A stretch of 64,000 nucleotides of DNA from Lyophyllum atratum (Eukaryota > Basidiomycota > Agaricomycetes > Agaricales > Lyophyllaceae). The notes beneath the pieces are model-generated. The model had not been told where the DNA came from and searched no databases. It saw nothing but the letters and a program-made list of their open reading frames with translations. The DNA lies in NCBI GenBank assembly GCA_014905825.1, contig JACGCN010000028.1:664026-728025 (forward strand). The letters run 5' to 3'. The translations under genes and the position numbers were made by a program. Below are positions 44,751-56,337 of this stretch, in pieces. How positions within the stretch are numbered: position 1 is the first letter of the stretch; the number at the start of each line of letters is the position of its first letter.

Positions 44751-45309
44751 GATGATGAAATCCGTGGTGGGGCTGGAATTGGACTCGGAGCGTCAATCAA
44801 GCTTTTATCGGATACGATTGCAGCATGGCTCAATGATTCTTCTCATCTCCAGACGCAACGTGAGAGGAGAAACAAGAAAACATACGGAACGATATCTTTC
44901 CGGACGGGCGGGCCTTCGGAACAAAACAACGCCAAACGAACCTCCTCAGTCCTGTGACGCTCGATCAGATCTCTACCACTGCGTCTCCTCAGGCCTCAGG
45001 CTTGGCGCGTCGTCAGGCATTACCTTAATTCCAATTCCCTGCTAAACTCTGCTCCCGGACGTGCCTGCAGAATATCACATGGCGCCATGACGGCTCTCAG
45101 TCCACATTGACATCCTTGCATTCTAGGTTAGACCGCACCACGGAAATATATCGTTCCATGGTCAGGGGCGGGGAAAGAGGCGCGGGGGGCTTCCCCAGCT
45201 TCTTGGGATCTCGCGAGGCGCGTAGTACTTAAACCCTCGTGGCGCCAGCTGGGGAAGTTGTCAAGAGGCCGCTCCACTCTACCCCGCATCGTCCTCTTCC
45301 CCGCCCCCG
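44751..45309. other. Divergent promoter region, aldolase / MFS transporter
   Basis: 560 bp between two start codons facing away from each other. It contains the inverted repeat at 44898-44921. No gene lies within it. Confidence 0.6.
44898..44921. promoter_or_regulatory. Candidate Zn2Cys6 binding site, CCG-N14-CGG
   Basis: TTCCG at 44898-44902 and CGGAA at 44917-44921 form an inverted repeat with 14 bp between CCG and CGG. Zn2Cys6 dimers bind CGG half-sites in inverted, direct or everted pairs. It lies between the divergent aldolase and transporter genes, and a Zn2Cys6 regulator gene is 3 kb away. The link is inference. Confidence 0.35.
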
Positions 45310-47305
45310 ATGCCACTGTTCAACCGCAAGGCGAAGAGACAGAGAATGGAGTGCGAATTCTGACTTCGATCCATCCACTGCTGTGTTCACGCCTGATTCC
45401 GAGGCGGAGAAACGTCTCGTAAGGAAGATCGACAGGAGAATTGTACGTTATATTTTATTTCGCGTTCCGCACTTGGCTTGGACTTATGATGACCTCAGGT
45501 GCCTACCATCTGGCTGCTTTACACCCTCTCATACCTCGACCGCGCCAACATCGGTAATGCCAAGATCGGCGGCATGGAAAAGTCTCTAACCTCACCTCCA
45601 CGCAATACTCTCCGTCATCCTGCTCCTTTTCTTCGTACGTCCGAATTTTCATCTATTCAAGGCTCGGTTCTGAGATCTGACTTCCCACCCCGCAGGTTTC
45701 CTATGTCCTGTTCGAAGTGCCCTTGAACATGCTGCTAACCCGAGTGCGGCCTTCGATGTAGTAAGTCTTTGACCACCCTACCTACCATGTCACATATACT
45801 CACTGGCATATTTCGCTTCTAGCCTTTCGATCCTGTGTTTCCTCTGGGGCGCCGTCGCGACCTGCATGGCCGCCGTCGACAGCTGGAAATCCCTCGCAGC
45901 CGTTCGCTTCTGTCTCGGGATCACAGAGGCGGGCTTCGCACCTGGTATCGCATTCTACCCTCTCCTCATGGTACAAGCGCCACGAACTCGCCAAGCGGTA
46001 CTCGATTACTACACTGCCACCGCCGTTTCGGTTCGCACCATTGTCTTTGCCGTTTGACCTGTGGGTTAGAATTGACGCCATGAAATTGTGTAGGGCGCCT
46101 TTTCCGGGTTGCTTGCGGGTGTCATCACCGATCATCTGAAGCTCGCAAGGGGGATTGAAGGATGGAGGTGGCTCCTCCTGATCGAAGGCGTGGGCTCATG
46201 TTTCGTCGGTCAGTAAATTCTCGTCTCGCGGCGCTCCTCATGCTGATTTTCACCCCCGTCACTTAGCCTGCTTCACCTGGATGATCCTCCCCGACTGGCC
46301 CAGCACTACAAAATGGCTCACACCCGAAGAGAAGGTGACTCCCCTCTTCTTCATCTCCCCCATGGCTAACCTCCCTTCCAGTTCATCGCAGTCCAGCGCC
46401 TCTCCCACGACGGCATCGGCAACACCGCAACCGGCTCCCCCCAGCCCACCCACCTCGCCGCCGCAAAGATGGCCTTCACCGACTGGCGCACCTGGAATCC
46501 TCGTCCTCATGTACATGCTCGCCACCGGCTCCCAGACCATCCAGTACTTCATCCCCACGCTCGTCTCGCAGACCGGGTACAAGGGCTTCACCGCGCAGTA
46601 CATGACTATACCGGTGTATATGGTGGCGCTGGTGGGGATATTGGTGTTTAGCTTTGTGAGTGATTGGAGGAGGGAGGAGGGCGAATTGGATTACGGGGGC
46701 GGCGCTTATTGCGGGGGTCTCGTTTGTTGTTACGGTGGCGGCGGGGAATTTGAAGGTGAAGTATGCGTTTTTGTGTTTGGCGGTTGGGGGTTGTATGCGT
46801 TTTGTCCGTTGACGTTGTTGGTAAGTGCGCTTCTGCTGTGGACTCATGCCGCCAAAAACCTGAAACTAACTGTTGCTGTAGTGGGTATCAAGCATCATTG
46901 ACCACCCGGCTGAGAAGCGTGCCATCGCTATGCGCTGGTGAACGGGCTCGGAAACTCGTGCGCCCCCAGCTCATCCTTCCTGTGCCACCTGTCGGACTTT
47001 GTTCCAGTGCATCCATCTATGGCTCCTTCCTGTGGCCGTCGAACACTGGCCCCCGCTATGTGCAAGGTTTCGCCGTCACCACGTACGTCCTTCTCCTTCT
47101 TCCAGTATACCTTGCCTCCTCCCACTATACCACTTAACATCAACCCCCCACCACAAATAGTGTCTTCGTGTTCCTCCTCGCTGCGCTCGCCCAGATCAAC
47201 AAATACCTTCCTGATCAGGTACCCCCTCCAAGGGCCTCAACGAGGAGCCGGGGGATCCTACCTTGGGGAGAAGGAGGGACATACAGAGTCGATGAGGAGT
47301 GTTGA
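45310..47305 (+). CDS. MFS anion:cation symporter-type permease, several frame breaks
   Basis: This belongs to the ACS/Dal5-like major facilitator group that imports organic anions such as allantoate, nicotinate and sugar acids. Landmarks are RLVRKIDRRI, WLLYTLSYLDRANIGNAKIG (loop motif after helix 1), FLWGAVATCMAAVDSWKSLA, RFCLGITEAGFAPGIAFYPL and GITDHLK-like GVITDHLKLARGIEGWRWLL. Later segments are MYMLATGSQTIQYFIPTLVS, VVTVAAGNLKVKYAFLCLAV, SIIDHPAEKRAIAM and GPRYVQGFAVTT, then VFVFLLAALAQINKYLPDQ. The exons use normal short introns. Five single-base frame breaks appear: near 45325, 46493, 46680, 46790 (a G run) and 46932. The order of segments is still complete, so it is either a recent pseudogene or a correct gene spoiled by sequence errors. 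Its position beside a dehydrogenase, aldolase and regulator suggests uptake of the substrate they use. Confidence 0.75.
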
Positions 47306-47976
47306 GTGGGGTGGTGATGAGATGGTTTTGATCTTTGTACTATGTATATGAATGCTTGCGTTGGTCCGTGGTGTAGGTGAGGTGTAATGAAATGATATTT
47401 TGCATGCATGGGCTTTCAAATTCTATTGAGGGATAAGATTTTTTGCTACGCCACGGTCTGGGCGTGTCGTGAACTTCTGATGATGGAGGAGGTGTTTATT
47501 ATACTGACACGGTCCCCAATTGGAACAGCCAGTTTACCCGTCGGCCGGCGGTTCAACTTTGTCCCTTTCATCTGCGATCTACTGGTGCGTTCCTTGGAAT
47601 CATAGTGGTAGTAGATGGTACTCAGTGTGGGCTGTCACAGGAGGTTCATGCGCATAAGTCTGCATATTAAAAGTTGAACGCCCGATGGTGCAATATATCC
47701 TACACCATAAGTATATTCTGGAGAGCTGCAGAGGGCTTTTAAGATGAAGTGATCGAGGACCACCCCCGAAATAAGCGTTTCTAAGGTACGCGCGCACGCG
47801 CCTCTTACGCTCTCTTACGATTGGAAACAGGGTTCCGGAATCCGAGATCTGCAAGATCCTCTGATCGGAATCCACTGATCCTCAGGCTCCTCCTTGGACC
47901 TGAGTCAACAAATTACAATGAGCAACCTTTTAGCCTACGCCCCCCACCCCCAAACCCTCCTCATCCAACGGCCACG
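47306..47976. other. Intergenic region upstream of the regulator gene
   Basis: 670 bp between the permease and the Zn2Cys6 regulator, both on the plus strand. No gene or strong repeat is visible. Confidence 0.5.
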
Positions 47977-50900
47977 ATGTCATCCAGCAAGCCCTCACCC
48001 ACCACCTCCGCATCTCCCCCCACCTCCACCCTCGACCCCCCAAACCCAAACCCGAACGAGAAACGCGTAGCGCTCGCCTGCCTACGCTGCCGCACCAAAC
48101 GCGCTCGGTGCTCCGGCGATAAACCGGTGTGCCGGGCGTGCGCGAAGGCACGGGAGGAGTGTGAGTGGCCCGTGGGACGGAGGAGGAAGAGGACGAGGAG
48201 GGAGATGGAGGAGGAGGAGAGGAGGGAGCGGCTTGGGCAGATGCGCTATGCGGCTGGTGGGGATCAGATAGGGCCTGCACCTGCACCGGAGAAGGATATT
48301 CAGAGTCTTATGGCGTGGGTGAGATCTATGGCCCTGGGGGTGTTTTGTGCGTTGAGGCTGATTTGGGTTTGACAGGGTCGCCCGGATACGTTGAGTGTGA
48401 GCCCGCATGCGGCGGAGGGGATGCAGTGGGACTTTCCAGCGTCGTCGGTGTCACCTCAGTTGACGTGGAGGTCGATGATGAACGCGTCGTCCGGTCAGGG
48501 TCTGATGCCCTCCTCGAGCATGCTCCCACAGTTCGCGCCAGCGGATGCGAGGGAGAAAGACGCAGCGCAGCTCGTACGCGCGTTGGAGTCGCAGGTTGCG
48601 TTTATAGATGGCGATCCGACGCGTAATGAGGACTTGGAGTTGTACTATTACCGATTCGTGAGTCGCCCGTGCCCTCTTTCCTTCTGGTATCGCTGAAGGA
48701 TGATTCAGCAATCTGGATCCACCGCTATCCAGTGAGTCTTTTCGGTTGGCGTCTGGATCTCGTACCCGCGAATTCATCATGTTCGTAGTCCAGGAGTCAA
48801 TCGTATATCACTCAAGCTTCAGCCACTGCCGGCGTCCAGCAGCCCCGTCTCGGGATTCAGTGCGCCATTACCCGTTTGTACTTCACCGTCGGGACCTACT
48901 GGCCAGTCGGAACTTGATGTATTCGATGATAACGGATTACCATACCCACATGTCTATATTCCCCTCCTCGATACCTTTTTCAGGACCATGAGCCGACATT
49001 TTCCGAGTATAAGTCGTAGACGGATGGAGGAACGCCTGGAAACTGGGACGATGTCTGCGTTCTTACTCAACTGTATGCGCAGTGTTTCTTATTTTGTTTA
49101 TCAACGTGTTCGAGCTGATATCCTTATTTACGCATAGGTATCTGCGCACTCGGTGCCAGGTAGGACTACCGTCGGTCCAAAAGAGTTCTAGTGCTCATAA
49201 GTCGTGTGCAGATTCCACCCATCCGCTCAAGACGCTCCACTCAAAGTAGGTCCCACCCAAGTCCATATAGGCGAGCCTTCGATGAATTGACTATACGGCA
49301 TCGCCAGGCATGTGCACCGTTTATAACCAAAGCTCAAGAGCTCATTATACCGTTACTGCATCTACCGACGACAGACGTCGTCACAGGGCTTCTTCTCTTA
49401 GCCTGGGCTAATTATGGACAAGTATGTTTTGAGGACGCCACTCAAGCCCCCACCTTCTGACTAAATAACCAAACGCTTAGAATTCAGAAAGCGGACTATG
49501 GGTATGTCCGTGTTATGCGCGTTTTGGTCTGCTAAGGACTGAACGGTAGGCCATTATAGCAATATTCAGGGTGCGTACCCACCGCTAGTGTTGTTTTTGA
49601 GATTTCCCTGAAATGACGCGCAGAATGGCTATACGGATGGCTCTGGATATAGGCATGCATGAAGTAAGCTTTATTTCTCTACTCACGCCAACTATAATTC
49701 AATCCTTCGACAGAATTCTGAAATTTACGAAAACAGAGCACACCTCATACGCGTCCGCCATCTATTCTGGTGCTTATTCGTCACAGTCAGTTATACCCTT
49801 TCCACTACCTCTTCAAAATCACCAAGGGATTCCTAGGACCGCATCCTCGCCTTCTCCACAGGCCGGCCGCCCACCATCTCCGAAGACATGATCGAAGTCC
49901 CTCTCCCCGTCGACGAGGACTTCGCCCCCGACCCCGCACGCTCCGATGCCGACGCCGCGCAGGAGCTCCCGCAGCCCACAGCGTTCGTGTACATGGTGCG
50001 CCTGATGGTCCTCTGCGGGCGCATCGCAAGCGTGCTGAACGGGCGCAGGGGCCGGCTGCGCACGCTGGTGACGGGTCCGAGTATGGCGAGCCCGGAGACG
50101 CTGAAGAGGTTGCAGACCGAGTTGGTGCAGTTTTATGCGGAGCTGCCGGATGCGATGAAGTGGAGTGTGGAGGCGTTTAAGCACCAGGAGGCAAGGGGGC
50201 ATGGGGTATGTTGCTGTTTTCACACTTGCATGGATTGGGGAAATTGGGGATTGACGGTGGGGGGGTGTAGGACTCGTTCTTGACACTTCATCTGTGGGCT
50301 AATGCGGTGCTGGCCATGGTGTTCCATCCGGAACTCATGTCGAAGCCGTCGGGGATAGAAACGCCGTTGTCGCAGAATATGGATCGCTCGATAAAGCTCT
50401 CACTTTCGAGCTCGCGTATCATCGCGGAATGTCTGGTCTTTGCAGATCTTTTTGCTTCGCATTCTTACGTGCGCCATGTATTCTTTCTCATCTGCGTATA
50501 TTAAAGCTAATCCCTTTTCGCAGCTGGCAAGCCCGTTCGCGGTTCAGCCCATCTACGTCGCGAGGTAAAGACTAACATTCATACATCCACTGAAATTACT
50601 GACCCCCGCGCTTTTCCTAGCCTTGCCTTCATCCACGACATGAAAAACACTGCGGCAGGATTTAACCTCCAGGCCGACAAAAAGCCCCAGACATTCGACG
50701 ACCTACTCAGCACCCTTGCCCGACAGAATCTGTCCGTGCTCACGAAGGCGATCCAGCGCATGGAGCACTACTGGGCCGGAATATCGTACGTCTCAAATAT
50801 ACTTGAGCAGCGCGCAGCCGGTATGTCCATCCACCGCAGTCGACCTACGCATCTTCTGAGGCATGAATTGTAGGACTCGGGTTTCAACGCATCGATCCTT

Positions 50901-51366
50901 CGTTGACGGCAACGCAAGACCTTTATTTCGCTCCCGGACAAGGGTCTCCTACGTCGGTTTACCAGTGCGTGGCCTACTTGTCCAAGGTAACAAACTTTGC
51001 TCACCTGGAGTTACCCTAGACACGAACCTACCGCATAACACTGCGGCACCGACAGATTCTTCGTTGCGCGCATCCATGGTGCGGGAAGCAGGTGGACACA
51101 GTGCGTTTGGCTTGCATTTCCTCTCTTTACCAAGTCATCATTATCGACGTCGTCATGCGACAGATAACCCTTCGCCGGGTGTGGAACCATGCTCTTTGGA
51201 CGACCTGCTCAACTCGTATTCCATCGAAGGGCTGTTTGTTCAGCCTGCCGATCCGTTCGATCTAGAGGGACTACTTGCTTCTGGATATGATAATCCGAGC
51301 AACGCGGCCACTAGTATGGCGAACGATCCAAACGCGGAGAGCGATCGTGCGGGGGGCTTGATATAG
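47977..51366 (+). CDS. Zn2Cys6 fungal transcription factor
   Basis: A nuclear regulator with a binuclear zinc cluster near the N-terminus. Cys35, 38, 45, 52, 55 and 62 give the classic C-x2-C-x6-C-x6-C-x2-C-x6-C (ALACLRCRTKRARC, then DKPVCRACAKAREEC). A basic linker follows (GRRRKRTRREMEEEERRERL). The middle-homology (Fungal_trans-type) region includes FFRTMSRHFPSISRRRMEER, TTDVVTGLLLLAWANYGQ and GRRPTISEDMIEVPLPVDED. Its later part has LKRLQTELVQFYAELPDAMK and LTLHLWANAVLAMVFHPELM. The C-terminus is acidic and disordered (EGLFVQPADPFDLEGLLASG), a plausible activation region. More than ten exons are present, several very short (near 49480-49660). The start at 47977 follows a C-rich leader. 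By position it is a candidate regulator of the dehydrogenase, aldolase and permease genes. Confidence 0.88.
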
Positions 51367-52367
51367 CCTCCGATTGCGCATTGTCTTTTGGCTTTACGTG
51401 AAGTGCAGCCCAGATAGCTGTCGCCGGAGAAAGGGAGATGCCGGGTTCACAGTAATACTTCGAGAGTCGGGCGGTGGGTTCTGCCTGTCGAGAGACGCAA
51501 AGGATCCTTGGGACAGGGAGATGGTAACGTCAGGAAAAGACAGGGAAGAAAGGATGCTGGCCGTCGTCCAGTGCGTTTTCATGTCCAAGTTTTCCGTGAG
51601 ACGGTGTATTTGGGTTGAGTCGGGATTCATCGGCCTGACGGCGATAGCGTTCCATTCATTAAACGATCCTGAGATAGCGTGGTGGCGAGCTATTTATGTT
51701 TGAGGACCTGGATCGGTCAGTTGTATTATTCTTCAAGATGCATGCACGGTGTCAAGAATGGTGATTCCTGGGTTCTGGAAGTTACGAGGGTCTGAAAGGT
51801 CAAGCGCTGCTCTGCTATGTCTAGCAAAAAAACTCTCCAGATTCCTTCCCTTTTCTTGCATTGTTTGCAGGTTCTCCATGTTACGAGGCCTACGATGTAC
51901 CAGCTGGTGGTGCGGCGGCATACGAGGGGCGTGACTTTCAGGTTTTAGCGGTGCGTTGCGGCGAAGAAAGCCCTAGGAAAATATGCAGGGCAGCGAGAGG
52001 AGGGAAGTTGGTGCAAGTCCGACCCCAGCTGACGCGAGTCGAGACGATGGCATCAATGTTAAACGCCTGTCGGATCATGCCGATGCTTCAAATAATTCCT
52101 TGAGTTTCCACCATGCGTCTCTCCTTTCGCCGAACCACCGTTGAACAACGCTGACACTTGGTTGACACTTCGAAGTTGACTGAGATTCTACCTCAGTTAG
52201 GGAGGATCATAAATAAGCTACCAGCTTGGTAGCCATCATTTGTATGATCTATTCAAGGAAGACGGCGCGGCCAGCCCATGCCGCAGACAGAACATGTCTA
52301 CTTCCCCGTATATAAAAACGCGGCGGTAGAGATTAATCTCTAGTATCAGACTTGTCCCCCATCAACC
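51367..52367. other. Intergenic region
   Basis: 1 kb between the regulator and the secreted-protein gene. Its last part holds the TATA box at 52309. Open frames on both strands at 51374-51703 look non-coding. Confidence 0.5.
52309..52317 (+). promoter_or_regulatory. TATA box of the secreted-protein gene
   Basis: TATATAAAA lies 51-59 bp upstream of the ATG at 52368, followed by a C-rich leader. This is a strong fungal core promoter. Confidence 0.6.
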
Positions 52368-53904
52368 ATGCTCTTCCCCATCGCGCTCGGTGCGGCTACC
52401 GCCTCCCTCACTCTCGCCTTGACAGTGCCCTCAGTGGAGACCCTTGTGGTACGCGACATCGATCCCGGGCGCGACACTCGCAGTTGTCTATCCATCAGGT
52501 ACGAATAGACTTCAGAGAGCCGACTTAAGCGTTCCCTGAGCGATATATAATCTTAGGGATGTTTGCTCCCAGGCAAGTTCCGCCAATCCTTGGAGCCAAC
52601 CCGGATGCCTAGCCCTTGCAGTCTGCGATACGCCGCACTTCTTCAATGGGGAATTCTCTTACAAGGTTCCCCGTCTCTCGCGCGAGGTATGTATCAAAAC
52701 ACTGCAATTTCATAACGTGCCGACCTGACCTTTTACATAGGCATTCAACGTTGCTTCCCATGGCTCCGAGACCCTTACCCAGCAGCAGTTCAGTGAGTGA
52801 TGATAGCTGCCCCTACATACAAATATCTGATCATCATCCCAAAGTCGACTACTACTATGGCACCATCTCCTCATCAATAGTACTGTCACCAACACGACCG
52901 CGCCCGGGTACCTTGTGCCCGAGTACCCTACCTCTGCAGATGCCGTCATTCGATGGTGGCAAGCAGCCGTCGCCTGGACCGGCAACTGCGCGAGTTCTTC
53001 CATCCTCTACAACAACCTTGCTGTATGTGTACTGTGCTGTCCTGCGGTAGAGGTGTTGATCCGTTTATGTTATCACTAGGACTGGATCCAATACGTGGAA
53101 ACGCCAGGTGTTGTGGAGCGGTCCAGTCGTGTGATGCTGCTGTCAACGCTGCCACGCCGGCTTGTGTCCCGCAAAGGATCACCGACGTCAGTGACGCTTC
53201 TCTCCCTGTGATATCTGTATCTGCCGTTCTGATGCAATTTTTGTAGAATGGCAGTTGCGCTGAGATGGTCGGACAATGTTCCATAGGAGCGGCCGCTGCC
53301 AAGTCGATTTTCACCGATAGATACTGCGTGCTCTCAGCTCTCTGCTATAGCCAGTCGACCGTCGATGTCCTTATCAAGCATCTGGTCAAGGCAGACTACC
53401 TGTACACTGGCGCGCCTCTCCTATCTGCACAACAGCCTCGCTTGTCCACGGATGTAGGGCATTTCTTCCCTAGACGACTTTGAACCGTGACTGATGCATC
53501 GTTCACAGGTCTTCTATCTTCTCTCCAAAGATAAAAATTCGTGACCCAACAGGACATGATCGACGCCTACTATGCTGCTCTCACCAACACCGTGAGATCT
53601 TGCGGTGGACCTCCTGGCGCACAAACACCTTGCCCTACCGGAACCTCGGGGCCTTACCCCACCGATGCCTCTTATGTCATTGATTTCTGGAACACCGTCT
53701 CTGCCTGGACCGGGTATGTCGTCACGGCGAACACATCGTGCCTCTTTACTCATATTCGCTTTCAGATCCTGCCTCACCCGCGAATCCCTTACCAGAACTT
53801 GGCGGACTACCTGCAATACTCGTAAGTATTTCATGTCATGGGATTAGTGTCTCTAGACTGATATGGTTCTTAGATCTACCGTCAAGGCACCCACCACATG
53901 CTAA
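52368..53904 (+). CDS. Secreted two-module protein of unknown function
   Basis: The ATG at 52368 opens a signal peptide (MLFPIALGAATASLTLALTV). About seven or eight exons follow, ending APTTC with TAA at 53902-53904. A first module contains RDTRSCLSI, CSQASSANPWSQPGCLALAV, RLSREAFNVASHGSETLTQQ and ADAVIRWWQAAVAWTGNC, with SSILYNNLA. A second module repeats the pattern with VTQQDMIDAYYAALTNTV, TDASYVIDFWNTVSAWTG and IPYQNLADYLQYSS. The repeated TQQ...YY...WW/FW...AWTG...LADxxQYSS pattern points to an internal duplication. The cysteines are paired enough for disulphides. I recall similar extracellular proteins in wood-decay fungi without known function. A strong TATA box suggests high expression. 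Confidence 0.72.
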
Positions 53905-54447
53905 GGAACTCCGGGACATCATATATTTTGGACATTGCGGACTCACGACCCCCACCCCCTCGCTCATTTATACCCACCCTCCTTTGCTGTTTTACTACTT
54001 GTCACACATATTAGTCTTCTCTTCAAAATTACTATAATGTACCGCCGAATAGGTCAGTTCGAAAGCCGCGCACGGGTAAGTATTTAGCACCATAGGCTGC
54101 ATTAGGACCGCGATGCTCGTTCTTATCTACTCTTAGGAAGGACTAGTGGCACTTATCAAAGGCCACGGGAAGCTTGCTCAATCACCTCGCCAGACGACAA
54201 CTCGAAGCATCTCCATCTACAGGATGCTTGGCCATCAAGTGGTTATTTGTGGTATCTCTAATTATCTACGAAACAATTTCCGACTGTGGCGCCACAACCC
54301 AGAGTCTATATGGTAGACCTACTAGTTCCACGACCCTCAGGAGCGAGCAGCGCAGTCGCCTCAGTAGCATACTCCTGACTTGTTCGGCGACGTATTTGCG
54401 GAGAGGCAGACACTTCATGGGCGCCATTCACATGATCAGCTCCGACC
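53905..54447. other. Convergent intergenic region
   Basis: It lies between the 3' ends of the secreted-protein gene and DMT copy 1. I see nothing to annotate. Confidence 0.5.
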
Positions 54448-56337
54448 TCAACCTTGGGGCCTCAGCGCGGCCTGCGGTGAACCCTCCGACAACCCTTCTT
54501 CCAGAGCTCTGTCATGTTCGCTTTGCTGTTTCTGCATGTCCATCTTTTTGTTTTCCTTGTTTTTCGTTACCTATATTCACCAAGCATGAGGCATAGCGTG
54601 CAGGACCTGGTTTACAGGTGGTACATACCGCGACGTAGATGGCTGCTGTGATGATGATCAGAGCTCCGATTACGGACTCGAAGGGCGGCGTGGTGCCAAA
54701 GAAGATCCACTGGAAGATTGCGGCGAATACCACCTAGAGGAGTCAAAAGTCAGACAAAAAGGTGACGTGATTGATGCGCTGTAAATACCTGGGTGTAGAT
54801 GGCGATTGGCCCTCTTCCTGCAGTCTCGCGCTGCAAGCCCATCGTCAGCAGACCCTGTCGATTCATATTTCAGATAGCCGTCTCCTCAATGTTGGTGGGT
54901 TTTTGTATGTACCTGAGCAATGAAGCCAAATAAGCCGATCATAATGAGAAGGGTAAGCCATTCAGGCTCATTTGGTACGACTATGGGGGTCCTTCGTATG
55001 ATCATTCTGCAGAGACTTGTCAGTACACATCCCTAGTCCTGTACGATTTTAACACACGCAATAGCAGCATAGATGGTACTCTGAAGGGAGTGAGAGGCCA
55101 TTGCATGGAGTGGGTTTATCCGTCTCCCCATGGCTGCGATAGTAGTATCTAGAATCTGTCGTTACGTGCGGCGTCTAAAAGGCGCTGAAGGAGGACCTAC
55201 ATGCACCAGCTGATCCCAAACGCCAATCAACGCTAGGCTACATTTTGATTTATGCACTGTCAATGACATGCACAGCAGACCAAAGGACAGACACATACCC
55301 AACTCCTATTAGCCTCTTCTCTTGCTTTCTACCTTCCAGAATGCCTATCAATAACCGTTGGGCAGGAATTGGATTGGCGAAACGAGGCCCTGGCGGAGTG
55401 TTTCCGAACAGGGACGCAGGTCGCGCTATAAGTATGACTCCCAAAAGACTGACGACTAGAATATCATGAATACCAAGACACTGGACGCCGAAGGCAAGAA
55501 CACCTCTACTACTTACCGCTTGCTAGAGCTTGCCGTTTCGTGTACTTCTCCTTCAGAAAAATGGCCCCAAAGATACCAGTACAAAGTGGCGCCAGAAATG
55601 TCAATACAGTAGCTTCCGAAAGAGATAGATACTTCATGAAGCATATACGCCGATACTTCCAATGAACCTGATTGGACGCATTATCATTGACCCGCCTGAC
55701 ACGGCTTCCAGATGAAGGTAAACATACCCGAAAATCCCGCGTAATACAAGCAATAATCGAACACCTTTTGGACCCAACCACGGGTCAGGAACTTTAGCAC
55801 AAATCCTAAGTTACAGAAAGTCAGCAAGTCAGCAAGTTCCAATTCGCTATGCTCGAGGCCGAAGGAGGGAGAGACCATACATGTATGTCATGGCACAGAT
55901 ATAAGTTATGGTCTACACGAAGTCTGATCAGCCCGATGACAGCCTGTAAGGTAAGGATACATACCATGCGGACGACTATCATCTGTAAGAAGCATGGGAG
56001 TCAAGTTCCATGAAATTCTTCGTTGTAAGTAGACACACCTCTAGCGTCGGTACAGGTGGGTCGATAGTGTTGAGCTTTTTCACAATGGCGTTCATCAAAG
56101 CTAGAAATGCCTGCGCTGCTGTCACAAGCAACAAGCCGACGTTGTTCTTTGCAATTCCTTTTACAGCCAATACTTCGCGTGCCACCTCCCCGTCTGCTGC
56201 ACTTCACCGTCGCTGGGCAACTCCAGGGGGGATGGCTCCCTGGATCGTGCTGGAGTACCTAGAGGAGACTCAACAACGTCCGGGGGAACGTCGGTACCAT
56301 GAGACGGCAAGGGGCTGTATACGCTACTAGACGTCAT
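54448..56337 (-). CDS. EamA (DMT, SLC35G-like) transporter, copy 1
   Basis: A ten-helix drug/metabolite-superfamily transporter with two EamA domains. The ATG at 56337 begins a polar N-terminus (MTSSSVYSPLPSHGTDVPPD), then GRWHAKYWL. The first domain has NNVGLLLVTAAQAFLALMNA, VKKLNTIDPPVPTLE, ASYYSLQYLSLSEATVLTFL and PLCTGIFGAIFLKEKYTKRQ. The second domain has LQRETAGRGPIAIYTQVVFA and VIGALIIITAAIYVA. A polar C-terminal tail with DRALEEGLSEGS ends at the TGA at 54448-54450. Many short introns break it. It is the most divergent of three tandem copies and no frame break was found. Substrate is unknown; SLC35G relatives are poorly characterised and localisation to plasma membrane or Golgi cannot be decided. 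Confidence 0.82.

Noticed and set aside
49770..50283. Overlapping open frames on both strands in the GC-rich middle of the regulator gene
   Set aside because: Only the plus-strand frame with PLPVDEDFAP and LKRLQTELVQ fits the transcription-factor domain and splices to its neighbours.
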